Below are positions 1 through 7,836 of a stretch of DNA of 24,940 nucleotides, one piece after another (the stretch's first letter is position 1; every line of letters starts with the position of its first letter). The notes beneath the pieces were generated by a model. That model was given only the letters and a program-made list of their open reading frames with translations, did no database searches and was not told the origin of the DNA. The position numbers and the translations under genes are program-made. The DNA is taken from the IMG/VR virus record IMGVR_UViG_3300043654_000084, positions 1 to 24,940 of that record; one strand, written 5' to 3'. Origin of the DNA: a virus.

Positions 1-1362
1 TCAACAGCGCAGGGCGGCCCAAGCGGTCACGAACAGGTGTTTCCACGGATAGCTACGACTATACCGAATCCAAATGCGCCGGGCAGTCACGCGCACCTGG
101 GCGGCGATTTTCAGCAGCCGCAACCGGATGGTGTCCACTTGCGCGGTGGCCCACTCTGTTCCGGCAAGTCCCAGTCGCCGCAGCGCGTGCACCAGCACGT
201 ACGCCAGCGACGAGAAGTACAGCCGCAACTGATTGGCGCGCATGGTCTCCGTGCTCATGCGGTCGCTGAACAGGTGGAACTGTTCCTTGATGCGATTCTC
301 CATCTCGCCCCGCGCGCAGTAGCACTGCTCGTAGAGTTCCCGCGCCGGCCATTCCGACGCCGGCAGTGAGGTGACCACGTAACGTGGGTTCTCGCCCTTC
401 GCCAGATACTCCGCTTTGGCCACTACGCGCCGCGACCGCGACCAACTGGTGCGCGTGCGGTAGACGAGCTCCGCGAACACGCGTGCGGCTTTGCCCGTGC
501 GCCGGTGTTCCCGCTTCGCTTCGCGCATCTGCCGAGCCATTTTCCGCCGCAACCGCGCGTTGCGCGCCAGGCCGAAAACATAGTGCACACCGTGGGTTTC
601 GCACCACCGCATCAGCTCCTCGCGGCAGAACCCAGAGTCGGCCCGCAGCACGATCCCTACCTTGGGCCAGTGGGCCCGAATTTGCGCGACGACGCGTTCC
701 ACCTCGGCGAGACTGCCCGCGCTGGCGTCCTGATTCGACGGCCGCAGCCTGGCGCACAGCAGATGGTCCTCACAGAAGATGTACAGCGGCAGGTAGCAAT
801 AGTGGCCGTAGTAGCCGTGGAAGAAGCGCCCCTCCTGCTCTCCGTGCAGCGGGGTGTCGGTCACGTCCAGGTCCAGCACCACCTCGCGCGGCGGCTGGGA
901 GTGCGCCTCCAGAAAGATCTGCACCAGCAGCGCGTCCAGCGCCTCGGCCGAGTAGCTGATGCGGTGGTAGCGCTCGGTGAGTGGCGAACCGGCCGGAGCC
1001 AGTTCCATGCGGTTCAGCGTGCTCTTTCCCGCCAGCGGCGTGGTGAGATCGCGTCTGCCAGCGACCAGCGCCAGTAACGGATCGTGGCGCAGTTCCTCGT
1101 GGTCGTTCAGATCCTCGTAGCCCAGCGCCAGCCCGTGGATGCGCTGTGCCAGCATCTCCTCCAGGGGATGCTCGACGCGCTCCGGATCGCGCCCGTCGGT
1201 GAAGCAACCGACCACGCGCCGCAGCAGACCGATGCGCCGGTCGACCTGACGCAACAGTGGCGCACCCCCTTCGGTGGAGAGCTGGCCGCCGTCGAACTGG
1301 GCCACCACCTGACGCGAAAAATGCGCTTCAAACGGGAACTGCGACTGGGTACACTCTGTCAT
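1..1362 (-). CDS. IS1380-family transposase (DDE)
   Basis: A 453-residue protein, the usual size for IS1380-family DDE transposases that cut and reinsert the element. It begins with a family-like stretch (VAQFDGGQLSTEGGAPLLR, about residues 20-38), and the RNase-H-like catalytic core follows: an aspartate in VVLDLDVTD (D166), a second in LRADSGF (D242), and a glutamate in RGEMENRIKE (E353 or E355), with the conserved basic helix after it. The reading frame is intact from ATG at 1362 to the stop at 1, so the enzyme may be active. A GA-rich stretch lies just upstream of the ATG, next to a stem that could limit translation. It points away from the phage genes and is not part of their operon. Confidence 0.93.
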   Translation of the reverse strand: MTECTQSQFPFEAHFSRQVVAQFDGGQLSTEGGAPLLRQVDRRIGLLRRVVGCFTDGRDPERVEHPLEEMLAQRIHGLALGYEDLNDHEELRHDPLLALVAGRRDLTTPLAGKSTLNRMELAPAGSPLTERYHRISYSAEALDALLVQIFLEAHSQPPREVVLDLDVTDTPLHGEQEGRFFHGYYGHYCYLPLYIFCEDHLLCARLRPSNQDASAGSLAEVERVVAQIRAHWPKVGIVLRADSGFCREELMRWCETHGVHYVFGLARNARLRRKMARQMREAKREHRRTGKAARVFAELVYRTRTSWSRSRRVVAKAEYLAKGENPRYVVTSLPASEWPARELYEQCYCARGEMENRIKEQFHLFSDRMSTETMRANQLRLYFSSLAYVLVHALRRLGLAGTEWATAQVDTIRLRLLKIAAQVRVTARRIWIRYSRSYPWKHLFVTAWAALRC

Positions 1363-1363
1363 G

Positions 1364-1433
1364 AAAAGGCCGCCTCTCTTCGGACATCAACTACGATTCG
1401 ACAACGAAGTTATGCCCGAAAAAGCGGCCTTTT
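1364..1433 (-). promoter_or_regulatory. Inverted repeat in the transposase leader
   Basis: AAAAGGCCGC at 1364-1373 and its exact complement GCGGCCTTTT at 1424-1433 flank a 50-base loop. On the transposase transcript the second arm sits two bases upstream of the ATG, so folding would occlude the region just before the start codon. Insertion sequences often use such leader structures to block translation from read-through transcripts; that role here is inferred. Confidence 0.45.
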
Positions 1434-1461
1434 TCTATTCCTAATCAACGAGTCTTTTCAT

Positions 1462-1484
1462 TCCTGGTGAGAAATCCGGGCTAG
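1462..1484. repeat. Presumed terminal inverted repeat of the IS (inner copy only)
   Basis: The segment containing GGTGAGAAATCCGGGCTAG ends the insertion sequence on this side. It is judged to be the terminus from its position between the transposase leader and the open tail-fibre frame. Its partner is outside the window, so the repeat length cannot be verified. Confidence 0.45.
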
Positions 1485-2455
1485 AAGCGCGGCAGAGCGG
1501 CGGGCAGCCGTCTGGAATCATCCTGCAGTTTGCCAATCAGAGCAGCGTCCTGGCGACGCGGCCGGCGGGCCTGGTGCAACTGAACTGCACGACGGGAATG
1601 GCCTGCGCGTTTTCGGGGACGACGTTCACGCTGACTTCGACAGCGGGCGGGGGCGGATCGCCTCCGTTCGCGGACAGCACGGCGCTACTGAAGAACAACG
1701 CGGACAACACGAAGCAGTTGCAAGTCAACCTGGCGGGGATCAGCACGGGAACGACGCGCACCTGGACGGTGCAGAACACCAACCTGACTCCCGCGGGAAT
1801 TGACGTGGCGCAGAGCTGGACGGGGGGTGCACGGCAGACGTTCCAGGCTTCAGCGAGTACGGCAGGTGCGGCGCTGGCACCTGCGGCGGTGCCGACGTCG
1901 CCGGCGGCGGGCGATTTGAGCATGGACAACGCCGCTTCCGGTTGCGACGTGCTGAAGTGGGCGTCCAGCGGGAGCAGTTTTGTGCCCGCGGGAATCGTGC
2001 TGCGAAGCAAGGTGAGCGCATCGAGCACGTCGAGCAGCAGCGAGGTCAGCCTCGATACCTACAACATCCCGGCGAATTGTCTGGCCAGCGGAGATCTGGT
2101 GAGGATCAACGCGCTGTTCACACACAACGGAGGCACGACGACGGGTTGGAAGCCGGGAATCAAATTCGGATCGACGTACGTAGTCAGCACCAGCGGGGCG
2201 CTGGGAGCAACGGATACGTATAACTGGGCGGAGGCCTACGTGATGGTGACGGGCGCGTCATCGCAGGTGTCGTTCGGGCGGGAACAGCGCTTCAGCAACG
2301 GGGGATTCGCCAACTCCGTGAACGCTACGCCGGCAGCGAGTACGAGCGCAACGATCACCGTGGATTTCCGGGCGCTGATGTCCGGCGCAACATCCGAAAC
2401 GGTCAGGTTGGAATGGTTCACCATCGAACTGCTAAAAAGCGCCAACGCCCAGTAA
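1485..2455 (+). pseudogene. Tail-fibre gene, 3' fragment cut by the IS
   Basis: The frame is open right up to the IS junction and reads as a tail-fibre shaft and tip, with no natural start; GTG at 1574 is only the first available start inside the fragment. The first half contains an NADNTKQLQVNLAGIS-type segment and a TRTWTVQN segment of the sort found in fibre shafts, then a DVLKW motif near 1951. The last 150 or so residues are rich in Ser, Thr, Gly and Phe/Tyr and look like a beta-sandwich receptor-binding tip ending in EWFTIELLKSANAQ. It is followed, with overlap, by the head operon. The missing 5' part should lie beyond the IS. I infer loss of function, although a shortened product from 1574 cannot be excluded. 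Confidence 0.7.
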
Positions 2456-2847
2456 AACCGCACGGCAACACGCCGGAGGAGCCCCGCTCTTCGGGCCCTT
2501 CCGGCGGGCGCCCGCGAAAGTTCAACAGCGCCAAGGGCCTGGTAAATGCCATTTTTCGAGAAAAGGACCCGGTAGAACTCGGAGCGACGTTGCTGGGCTG
2601 CGGAAATGCGGCGACGGCTGCAAAGATTTATACGCTGCTCCTCGAGTACCGCTTTGGCAAACCCCTGCAGCAACTGGAAGCCGGCGGACCCGATGAGTCG
2701 CGCATCGTATATCAGTTCGTGACCCACGCCCCGCGCCCGAACTACACGGGCTCCGCCCCGGATGCGGTCCAGAACCGCGGAGACGGCCCGGCGGGGGACC
2801 CCACTGCATCGAGCGGAGACCACAGAACGGAGGATGAAAATGACTGA
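2413..2847 (+). CDS. Small basic phage protein, possible terminase small subunit
   Basis: A 144-residue protein starting at ATG 2413, inside the last 43 bases of the fibre fragment. The N-terminus is basic (KKRQRPVKPHG), followed by a GGRPRKF segment, an Ala/Leu-rich probably helical section (about residues 43-83) ending in EYRFGKPLQQLE, and a low-complexity acidic tail. The GRPRKF plus helical layout and the position just upstream of the large terminase fit a DNA-recognition subunit or a DUF5681-like protein, but I see no decisive motif, so the function is inferred from context. It overlaps the next gene by 8 bases, suggesting coupled translation. No strong ribosome site precedes the start. 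Confidence 0.6.
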   Translation: MVHHRTAKKRQRPVKPHGNTPEEPRSSGPSGGRPRKFNSAKGLVNAIFREKDPVELGATLLGCGNAATAAKIYTLLLEYRFGKPLQQLEAGGPDESRIVYQFVTHAPRPNYTGSAPDAVQNRGDGPAGDPTASSGDHRTEDEND

Positions 2848-3031
2848 CACGGGAGCGACAGCCGGAAGCAGCAGCGCGAGGGGAATCCAGATCGGATTCC
2901 TGCTGGAGTTTGTCGGCGCGGCCGCAATTGTGGGCGCGGCGTTCTTCTCACCGCTGTCGGAGCGCATCACAGTGCTGGCGGGCGTCGCAGCGTTCGCCTT
3001 GGGGAGATTCTTTCCCCGGATTGTGAAGTAG
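2840..3031 (+). CDS. Small two-helix membrane protein (holin-like or unknown)
   Basis: A 63-residue protein. ATG 2840 is chosen over ATG 2834 because CGGAGG at 2828-2833 is then six bases away instead of touching the start. After a short Ser/Gly/Ala N-terminus there are two hydrophobic segments, about residues 17-36 (IQIGFLLEFVGAAAIVGAAF) and 43-58 (ITVLAGVAAFALGRFF), with a short basic end (RIVK). Size and topology match class II holins, which make holes in the inner membrane at lysis, but no lysin gene is adjacent, so another small phage membrane role is equally possible. It starts within the end of the preceding gene and is followed 46 bases later by the large terminase. Confidence 0.65.
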   Translation: MTDTGATAGSSSARGIQIGFLLEFVGAAAIVGAAFFSPLSERITVLAGVAAFALGRFFPRIVK

Positions 3032-3077
3032 AAGCGCCTCGACCGCAGAGTCGCACAGGGCAAAGGGCGCGGACGGC

Positions 3078-4553
3078 GTGGGGGTGACAACGGAAACCGG
3101 GGCGGAGCGATGGGCGCGGGACGAAATAAAACGCCTGGAGCTACCTTACCAACCGTTCCCCAAGCAGGCGGTCTTTCACAGCTCTCCGGCGAAATACAGG
3201 CTCTTCGGCGGGGCCGCGGGTCCGGGGAAAAGCATGGCCCTGCTGATGGAGGGCGTGCTCAAGGCGTGCCAGCACGGCGGCGTCAATACGCTGCTGCTCC
3301 GGCGAACCTTCCCGGAGCTGGAGAAATCGCTGCTGCTCTATTTTCGGCGGCACGTGCCGCGGGAGCTCTACCGCAATTTCAACGAAGCGAAGCACGTGGT
3401 GACCTGGTTGAACGGCTCGGTCACCCAGTTCGGTTACTCCCGAAGCGAGCACGACATTTACCAGTACCAGGGCGCGGAGTTCGTGTTTATCGGGGTGGAC
3501 GAGCTGACGCAGTTCACCCTGGGGCAGTGGACGTTTCTCACCAGCCGGAACCGCTGCCCTGTGCCCGACACGTTTCCCTGCATGGCCGGGGCCACCAATC
3601 CGGGCGGGGTGGGCCATGCTTGGGTCAAGGCGCTGTGGATTGACCGACGCGCGGCCCCCGGGATGGAGCGCCCCGAGCAGTACCATCCCAGCGATTACCA
3701 CTATGTTCCCGCCCTGCTCGAAGACAACCCGGTTTACCGCCGGGATGAGAATTACCGGCGCACCCTCGAGGCTTTGCCCGGCCATTTGCGCCGCGCCTTC
3801 CTCCTGGGCGACTGGAACATCTTCGCCGGGCAGTATTTCGACATTTTCGACCTTCGGCTGAACACCGCGAGGGCCGAGGAGTTGGCCCCGGTTTGCGCCT
3901 CACCGTGGCTGCCGCGGTGGATCTCCATTGACTGGGGATTCGAGCATCCGGCAGCGGTGTACTGGCACGTGCAGGATGGCCCTCGGACCTTCACCTATCG
4001 CGAGTATGTGGCCCAGCGGCTGAGCCCGCGGACGCTGGCGCACGAGATCGCCGAGCGCAGCCGTGGCGAAAAGATTGACGCCGTCTACCTCGGCCCTGAC
4101 GCTTTCGCTCAGCGCACCGATGAGGCCACTATCGCCGAACAGTTGGGCACGGTATTCGCTCAGCATGGTATTCCTCGCCCCGCGCCCGCTGATAACGACC
4201 GCGTGGGTGGCTGGATGCTTCTCTACCAGCTCCTGGAGGCCGGCCAATGGGTGATCGCCGATAGTTGTCCGCGGCTCGTGGACGTGCTTCCCGCGCTCGT
4301 GCGCGACCAACGCAACGTCGAGGACGTGGCGAAAACGGACGGCGACGACCCCGCGGACGCCGCGCGGTACGGGCTGAAGTCGCGGCTGCGTCCCCGAACG
4401 GCGCCGATCGAGACGAGGTTGCTCGAACGCATGGCTGAAGTGAAGACGGACGATCCAACGGTGCGGGCGCTGTACGCGCGGAAATTCGAAGCGGAAGAGA
4501 AGCGCAAGAGGCGTCCGGTGTTTTTGCGGTGGGGATGGCGGCGGCCACACTGA
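3078..4553 (+). CDS. terL: Phage terminase large subunit (TerL)
   Basis: A 491-residue protein that would drive DNA packaging: an ATPase motor plus a nuclease that cuts the concatemer at the portal. The ATPase half shows a Walker A motif GGAAGPGKS (44-52), a Walker B strand VFIGVDE with D141 and E142, and a GATNPGG coupling-type motif (171-177). The C-terminal RNase-H-like nuclease half shows acidic positions in ISIDWGFEHP (D285), LGPDAF (D341) and DDPADAARYG (D424 or D427). Length is normal for the family. The start is GTG 3078; an in-frame GTG at 3084 is also possible. Its stop overlaps the ATG of the next gene (TGATG at 4551-4555). Confidence 0.95.
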   Translation: MGVTTETGAERWARDEIKRLELPYQPFPKQAVFHSSPAKYRLFGGAAGPGKSMALLMEGVLKACQHGGVNTLLLRRTFPELEKSLLLYFRRHVPRELYRNFNEAKHVVTWLNGSVTQFGYSRSEHDIYQYQGAEFVFIGVDELTQFTLGQWTFLTSRNRCPVPDTFPCMAGATNPGGVGHAWVKALWIDRRAAPGMERPEQYHPSDYHYVPALLEDNPVYRRDENYRRTLEALPGHLRRAFLLGDWNIFAGQYFDIFDLRLNTARAEELAPVCASPWLPRWISIDWGFEHPAAVYWHVQDGPRTFTYREYVAQRLSPRTLAHEIAERSRGEKIDAVYLGPDAFAQRTDEATIAEQLGTVFAQHGIPRPAPADNDRVGGWMLLYQLLEAGQWVIADSCPRLVDVLPALVRDQRNVEDVAKTDGDDPADAARYGLKSRLRPRTAPIETRLLERMAEVKTDDPTVRALYARKFEAEEKRKRRPVFLRWGWRRPH

Positions 4554-4927
4554 TGGAGACACTGGAGAAAGTCTGGCACTGGCTGACGACGAGCCGGTAC
4601 ACGCGTCTGCTCGAAGAACGAGTGGCGCGGCTGGAGACGGAGAATGCGCACCTGCGGAATTCGATCTACGTCCGGGCAGGTGTGGGGCCGTTGCCGGTCG
4701 AACCTGGCCCCGGCGCGGCAGGCGGCGCGGAGCGGAAGACGCCGCAGCCCATCCGGCGGCCGGTGAGCTGGGCACAGGTGAAGCAGAAGCTGGAGAGCGC
4801 AGCAGCGAGCGGGATGCGGCGGGATGAGGAATCGGGCCGGGCGAATGCGGCACGCCATGGCGTGCCCCTAACAAGACCGAGCGCGGAACACTCGAAAGAT
4901 GCAGTGAATGGAGGAGAACATGTCTGA
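4553..4927 (+). CDS. Small coiled-coil phage protein
   Basis: A 124-residue protein of unknown function. ATG 4553 is preferred because it overlaps the terminase stop (TGATG), typical of coupled phage genes; ATG 4529 would extend it by 8 residues. Residues 18-40 form a heptad-like coiled coil (RLLEERVARLETENAHLR). The rest is Pro/Gly/Ala-rich, with a short helical patch (SWAQVKQKLESAAAS). Codons at about residues 99-106 are supplied by a perfect palindrome (4849-4866), so this part of the tail may be a late insertion. It overlaps the next gene by 8 bases. Position between terminase and portal suggests a packaging or head accessory role, but nothing in the sequence proves it. Confidence 0.6.
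   Translation: METLEKVWHWLTTSRYTRLLEERVARLETENAHLRNSIYVRAGVGPLPVEPGPGAAGGAERKTPQPIRRPVSWAQVKQKLESAAASGMRRDEESGRANAARHGVPLTRPSAEHSKDAVNGGEHV
4849..4870. repeat. REP-like palindrome inside a coding region
   Basis: GGCACGCCATGGCGTGCC at 4849-4866 is an 18-base perfect palindrome followed by CCTA. It shares the outer GGCAC...GTGCCCCTA with elements at 5308, 6150 and 10739. It is read in frame as Ala-Arg-His-Gly-Val-Pro-Leu in the coiled-coil gene. Confidence 0.65.
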
Positions 4928-5237
4928 AATCGGGGGACGACATTACATGAATCCGGCGTACGGGCGGGCGATCGCGACGGAAGCGGAGGATGACGGGGAG
5001 GAATGCGCTGACCACGGCGATCTGAAGCACATCTCCGTACACCCGCAGAAGGGCGGCGGGTTTTCGGTGCACGCGCATTATCAGCACAGGCGCGCGGGGC
5101 ATCACTCGGTGGAGTCGCGGCACGCGAGCCACGAGGAGGCCGCGGAGGAAGTGAAGCGGCACCTGCGGGGTCACGATGTGCGGCAGGCGCAACGGAGCGG
5201 ACGGGCGGAAGAGGAAGAGAGCGAGGACGCAAGTTAG
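4920..5237 (+). CDS. Small His-rich phage protein of unknown function
   Basis: A 105-residue hydrophilic protein. ATG 4920 is chosen because GGAGG at 4910-4914 lies five bases upstream; ATG 4908 would contain that site inside the gene. The middle is His-rich (HISVHPQ, VHAHYQHRRAGHH), followed by a charged helical segment (EEAAEEVKRHLRGHD) and an acidic end. The His cluster could bind metal, but there is no recognised motif. It overlaps the preceding gene by 8 bases and ends 114 bases before the portal; the gap contains a palindromic repeat. I do not recognise a family. Confidence 0.6.
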   Translation: MSEIGGRHYMNPAYGRAIATEAEDDGEECADHGDLKHISVHPQKGGGFSVHAHYQHRRAGHHSVESRHASHEEAAEEVKRHLRGHDVRQAQRSGRAEEEESEDAS

Positions 5238-5307
5238 AGACGGCGCACGCTCAGAGAATCGCTGACCGTAAATACCTGGATATTTTTTGTTGGAGCTTAG
5301 TGGACGT

Positions 5308-5340
5308 GGGGCACGGCCCGCCGCGGCGGGTGCCCCTACG
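5308..5340. repeat. REP-like palindrome upstream of the portal gene
   Basis: The element has outer arms GGGGCA (5308-5313) and TGCCCC (5331-5336) around an inner palindrome CCCGCCGCGGCGGG (5317-5330), and ends in TACG. It lies 12 bases before the portal start in an otherwise empty 114-base gap. There is no T-tract, so a simple intrinsic terminator is unlikely; it may still form a strong RNA hairpin ahead of the portal ribosome site. Confidence 0.65.
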
Positions 5341-5351
5341 ACTATGGGGAG

Positions 5352-7808
5352 ATGCGTGTGGTGGATGAATTCCAAAACCAAGCAACGCCGGTGATGCAGG
5401 GCACTGCTCCAGGGAGCACACCGGGAGGCTCGACAGTTGCATCCGAGAGCGCACAGACAGGAGTGTCTGTGCTACGGCGGCCGTATGGGCCGAACAACGA
5501 GCAGTTGCCGGCCGGCTTGCAGCAGGCGCTGAAGGGGCTGGTGGACGAGCTGGCTCGGGAGAATATCTACGCGCGGCGGCAGGAGATCCGCAAAGTGCGG
5601 CAGGCGCGGCTGTTTTGGAAAGGGAAGCAGTACATCTGGTGGAGCGAGCGCGATCAGGCATTCCACACGCCGTTTGATACCTCGTGGTCGCAATCGGACG
5701 CGCCGGGCGAAGACATGCCGCGCTACCAGTACGTGACGAACATTTATCAACCGTTCGGGCTGTCGCTGATGGCGGCGCTATCGCAGTCCGTGCCGCAGAC
5801 GCGGCTGTTTCCGGAATCGCCTACCGATGAGCGGGACCTCACCACGGCGAAAGCGGGGTCGAAGGTGATCGAGTACCTGGAACGAGCGAACGACGCGCGC
5901 GGGCTGCTCCAGGACGTGGCCTTTTACCTGTATACGGACGGCAAAGTTGGCGGCTACGTTCGGTACGTAGTGGATGGGCAACGGTTCGGTTTCCGGGAAA
6001 TGGAAGTTTTCGAAGAGGCGCAGGCTGCGGTGGCTCCGGCCAAAGCGATGTGCCCGGAGTGCGGGTGGGAGAAAGAGATTGCGGACAGCACCGGAAAGCG
6101 GGCCGAGGGCGCGGACGAGGCGCGGAACGACGAAGCCGGCGAGGCGGATGGGGCACGGTCCCGCAACAGCGGGATGCCCCTAGAATGCGCACAATGCGGC
6201 GCGGAACTGACAGATGCGGACGTGCGTGCGGCGGAGACGGTGCGCGTGCCGCGGCACGTGGGCACGGAGCGGGTGCCGAACGGCCAGGAAGTGATTTCCA
6301 TTGTGGGGGCACTGGAGCTGAAGACGCCGCTGTGGGCGCGGGAGCAGCACGAATTTCCGTACCTGATCTGGGGGGTGGAAGCGCACATCTCGAAACTGAA
6401 GGCCGCGTACCCGCACGTCGCGGAGCAGATCCTGCCGGGAGGACTGGGCGGGGACACGGAGTACGAGCGCATCGCGCGCCTGACGGTGGCGCAGGGCAGC
6501 ACGATGATCGAACAGACCGGGGACGTGCTGGCGAACCTGGTGACGTTCCAGCGAACCTGGCTGCGTCCGTGGGCGTTTTATGCCATCGATGACGGGGCCA
6601 CGCGACAGCAGTTGCTGGAACTTTTCCCGGACGGTTGCTACGCGGCCTTTGCCGGAGAAACGTATTGCGAAAGCCGCAACGAAAATCTGGACGACCACTG
6701 GCGCGTGCTGCACGCCATGCCCGGAGACGGGCAGGACCGGCCGGCGCTGGGTGAATCGCTGATCCCGGTGCAGGAACGGCTGAACGACCTGGCGAACATC
6801 GCCATTGAAACCTATCAGTACGGCATCCCGGCGACATTTGTGGACGCCGAAATCATCGACCTCGAGGCGCTGGAGGAGCAGACCAGCGCGCCGGGGGCCA
6901 TGTATCCCGTACACCCGCGGCCGGGACAGCCGGTGGGCGCGGCGTTTTACGCCACACCGCAGGCGGTGCTCTCGCCGGACATGCTGCGGCACATGGCGGA
7001 CCTGTTTGGACCCGTCGCGCAGTTCGTTACCGGAGCGTTTCCGGCGCTGTTCGGCGGGGAAATGGAGAATCAGAAGACCGCCTCTGGCTACGCCATGGCG
7101 CGGGATCAGGCCATGGGACGAATGGGCCTGCCCTGGGGTCGCATCCGGAAGTTTTACTCGGACGTGATCCTGCTGGCGCTGGAATGCTTCCGCCGGAATC
7201 GCACGGAAGACCTGGAGCTGCCGGTGGTGAGCTCGAGCGGGGACTGGTCGGCGGAGACGGTTCAACTGGCCGATTTGGCGGGGCGGGTGCGCGTGTATCC
7301 GGAGACGGATGAGAATTTTCCGGTCTCGTGGACGCAGCAGAGGCAGGCGTTCCTGCAATTGCTGCAACTCCTGGGCAAAGACCCGACGTTCCAGCGCGCC
7401 ATGGCGGATCCGGAAAATATGGCGGTGCTGAAACACCTGGTGGGCCTGGATGACCTGGCGCTGCCGGGCGACGAGGCGCGCGTGAAGCAGTACCGCGAAA
7501 TCGAGCAGTTGCTGCTGGAGCCACCGCAGATCAGCGCGGACCCGGTGACGGGGATCCTGCGCATGGAGCCTTCCATCCGGCCGGACACGTTTGCCGACGA
7601 TCACGTCTCAGAACTGGCGACTTGCAAACGGTGGATGTCGTCGGATGCGGGGCAGCGGGCGCGAGTGGACAACGCGCAGGGATTCTTAAACGTGCGCGCG
7701 CATGCCATCGCGCACTTTGAAGCGATTCGGGCGCAGGCAACGGCCGCGGCGCAGAACGTGGGCATGGCACCAGGCGCGGCAGCAGGCGCGGGAGTTCCAC
7801 CGGTGTAG
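5352..7808 (+). CDS. Phage portal protein (large, podovirus-like)
   Basis: An 818-residue protein that would form the ring through which DNA enters the head. The N-terminal core has a KQYIWW/YVTNIYQPFGLSLMAAL section, and the central crown region contains LIWGVEAHISKLKAAYP, LRPWAFYAI and the long helix-rich part ending near DLFGPVAQFVTGAFPALFGG; a QNVGMAPGAAAG tail follows. Length is close to P22-type portals. A zinc-ribbon-like pair of CxxC motifs is visible (C234/C237 and C279/C282), with an unusually long spacer, part of which (residues 267-277) is encoded by a palindrome. Start is ATG 5352 with GGGGAG touching it; GTG 5358 or 5361 have better spacing, so the true start may be 2-3 residues later. 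The first 45 residues are low-complexity and contain another hairpin repeat. Confidence 0.85.
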   Translation: MRVVDEFQNQATPVMQGTAPGSTPGGSTVASESAQTGVSVLRRPYGPNNEQLPAGLQQALKGLVDELARENIYARRQEIRKVRQARLFWKGKQYIWWSERDQAFHTPFDTSWSQSDAPGEDMPRYQYVTNIYQPFGLSLMAALSQSVPQTRLFPESPTDERDLTTAKAGSKVIEYLERANDARGLLQDVAFYLYTDGKVGGYVRYVVDGQRFGFREMEVFEEAQAAVAPAKAMCPECGWEKEIADSTGKRAEGADEARNDEAGEADGARSRNSGMPLECAQCGAELTDADVRAAETVRVPRHVGTERVPNGQEVISIVGALELKTPLWAREQHEFPYLIWGVEAHISKLKAAYPHVAEQILPGGLGGDTEYERIARLTVAQGSTMIEQTGDVLANLVTFQRTWLRPWAFYAIDDGATRQQLLELFPDGCYAAFAGETYCESRNENLDDHWRVLHAMPGDGQDRPALGESLIPVQERLNDLANIAIETYQYGIPATFVDAEIIDLEALEEQTSAPGAMYPVHPRPGQPVGAAFYATPQAVLSPDMLRHMADLFGPVAQFVTGAFPALFGGEMENQKTASGYAMARDQAMGRMGLPWGRIRKFYSDVILLALECFRRNRTEDLELPVVSSSGDWSAETVQLADLAGRVRVYPETDENFPVSWTQQRQAFLQLLQLLGKDPTFQRAMADPENMAVLKHLVGLDDLALPGDEARVKQYREIEQLLLEPPQISADPVTGILRMEPSIRPDTFADDHVSELATCKRWMSSDAGQRARVDNAQGFLNVRAHAIAHFEAIRAQATAAAQNVGMAPGAAAGAGVPPV
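5451..5475. repeat. Hairpin repeat inside the portal N-terminus
   Basis: GCACAGACA at 5451-5459 and its exact complement TGTCTGTGC at 5464-5472 surround a four-base loop and are followed by TAC. It is translated in frame as residues 34-41 of the portal. The TAC ending resembles that of the GGGGCAC elements, but the stem sequence is different, so it is a separate family. Confidence 0.5.
6150..6182. repeat. REP-like palindrome inside the portal zinc-ribbon spacer
   Basis: Outer arms GGGGCA (6150-6155) and TGCCCC (6175-6180) enclose CCCGC...GCGGG (6160-6164 and 6169-6173), followed by TAG. The 33 bases 6150-6182 equal eleven codons and keep the frame, giving portal residues 267-277. Confidence 0.65.
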
Positions 7809-7812
7809 TCCG

Positions 7813-7836
7813 GCCCACCGGTGCACCGGGTTGGGC
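7813..7836. repeat. Imperfect palindrome after the portal gene
   Basis: GCCCA (7813-7817), the perfect palindrome CCGGTGCACCGG (7818-7829), two unpaired bases and TGGGC (7832-7836) form one near-perfect stem four bases after the portal stop. There is no T-tract. It overlaps the left arm of the longer inverted repeat that follows. Confidence 0.55.

Larger units (their letters stand above)
1..1484 (-). mobile_element. IS1380-family insertion sequence (one end outside the window)
   Basis: The element consists of a complete minus-strand transposase gene (stop codon at the first base of the window), a 5' untranslated stretch, and a terminal segment ending near 1484. The outer segment reads CTAGCCCGGATTTCTCACC towards the transposase, which resembles ends I associate with IS1380-type elements; this is from memory, not a database match. 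The junction is placed at about 1484 because from there rightwards the sequence reads as an open tail-fibre frame, whereas leftwards that frame soon meets a stop at 1442. The second terminal repeat and the target duplication lie left of the window, so the exact boundary may be off by several bases. Confidence 0.8.

Noticed and set aside
3900-5381. Long minus-strand open frame opposite terminase and the genes after it (about 490 codons)
   Set aside because: It is Arg/Pro/Ser-rich, spans several real plus-strand genes and is typical of antisense frames in GC-rich DNA.
6180-7604. Long minus-strand open frame inside the portal gene
   Set aside because: His/Arg/Gln-rich low-quality translation, opposite a clearly coding portal frame.
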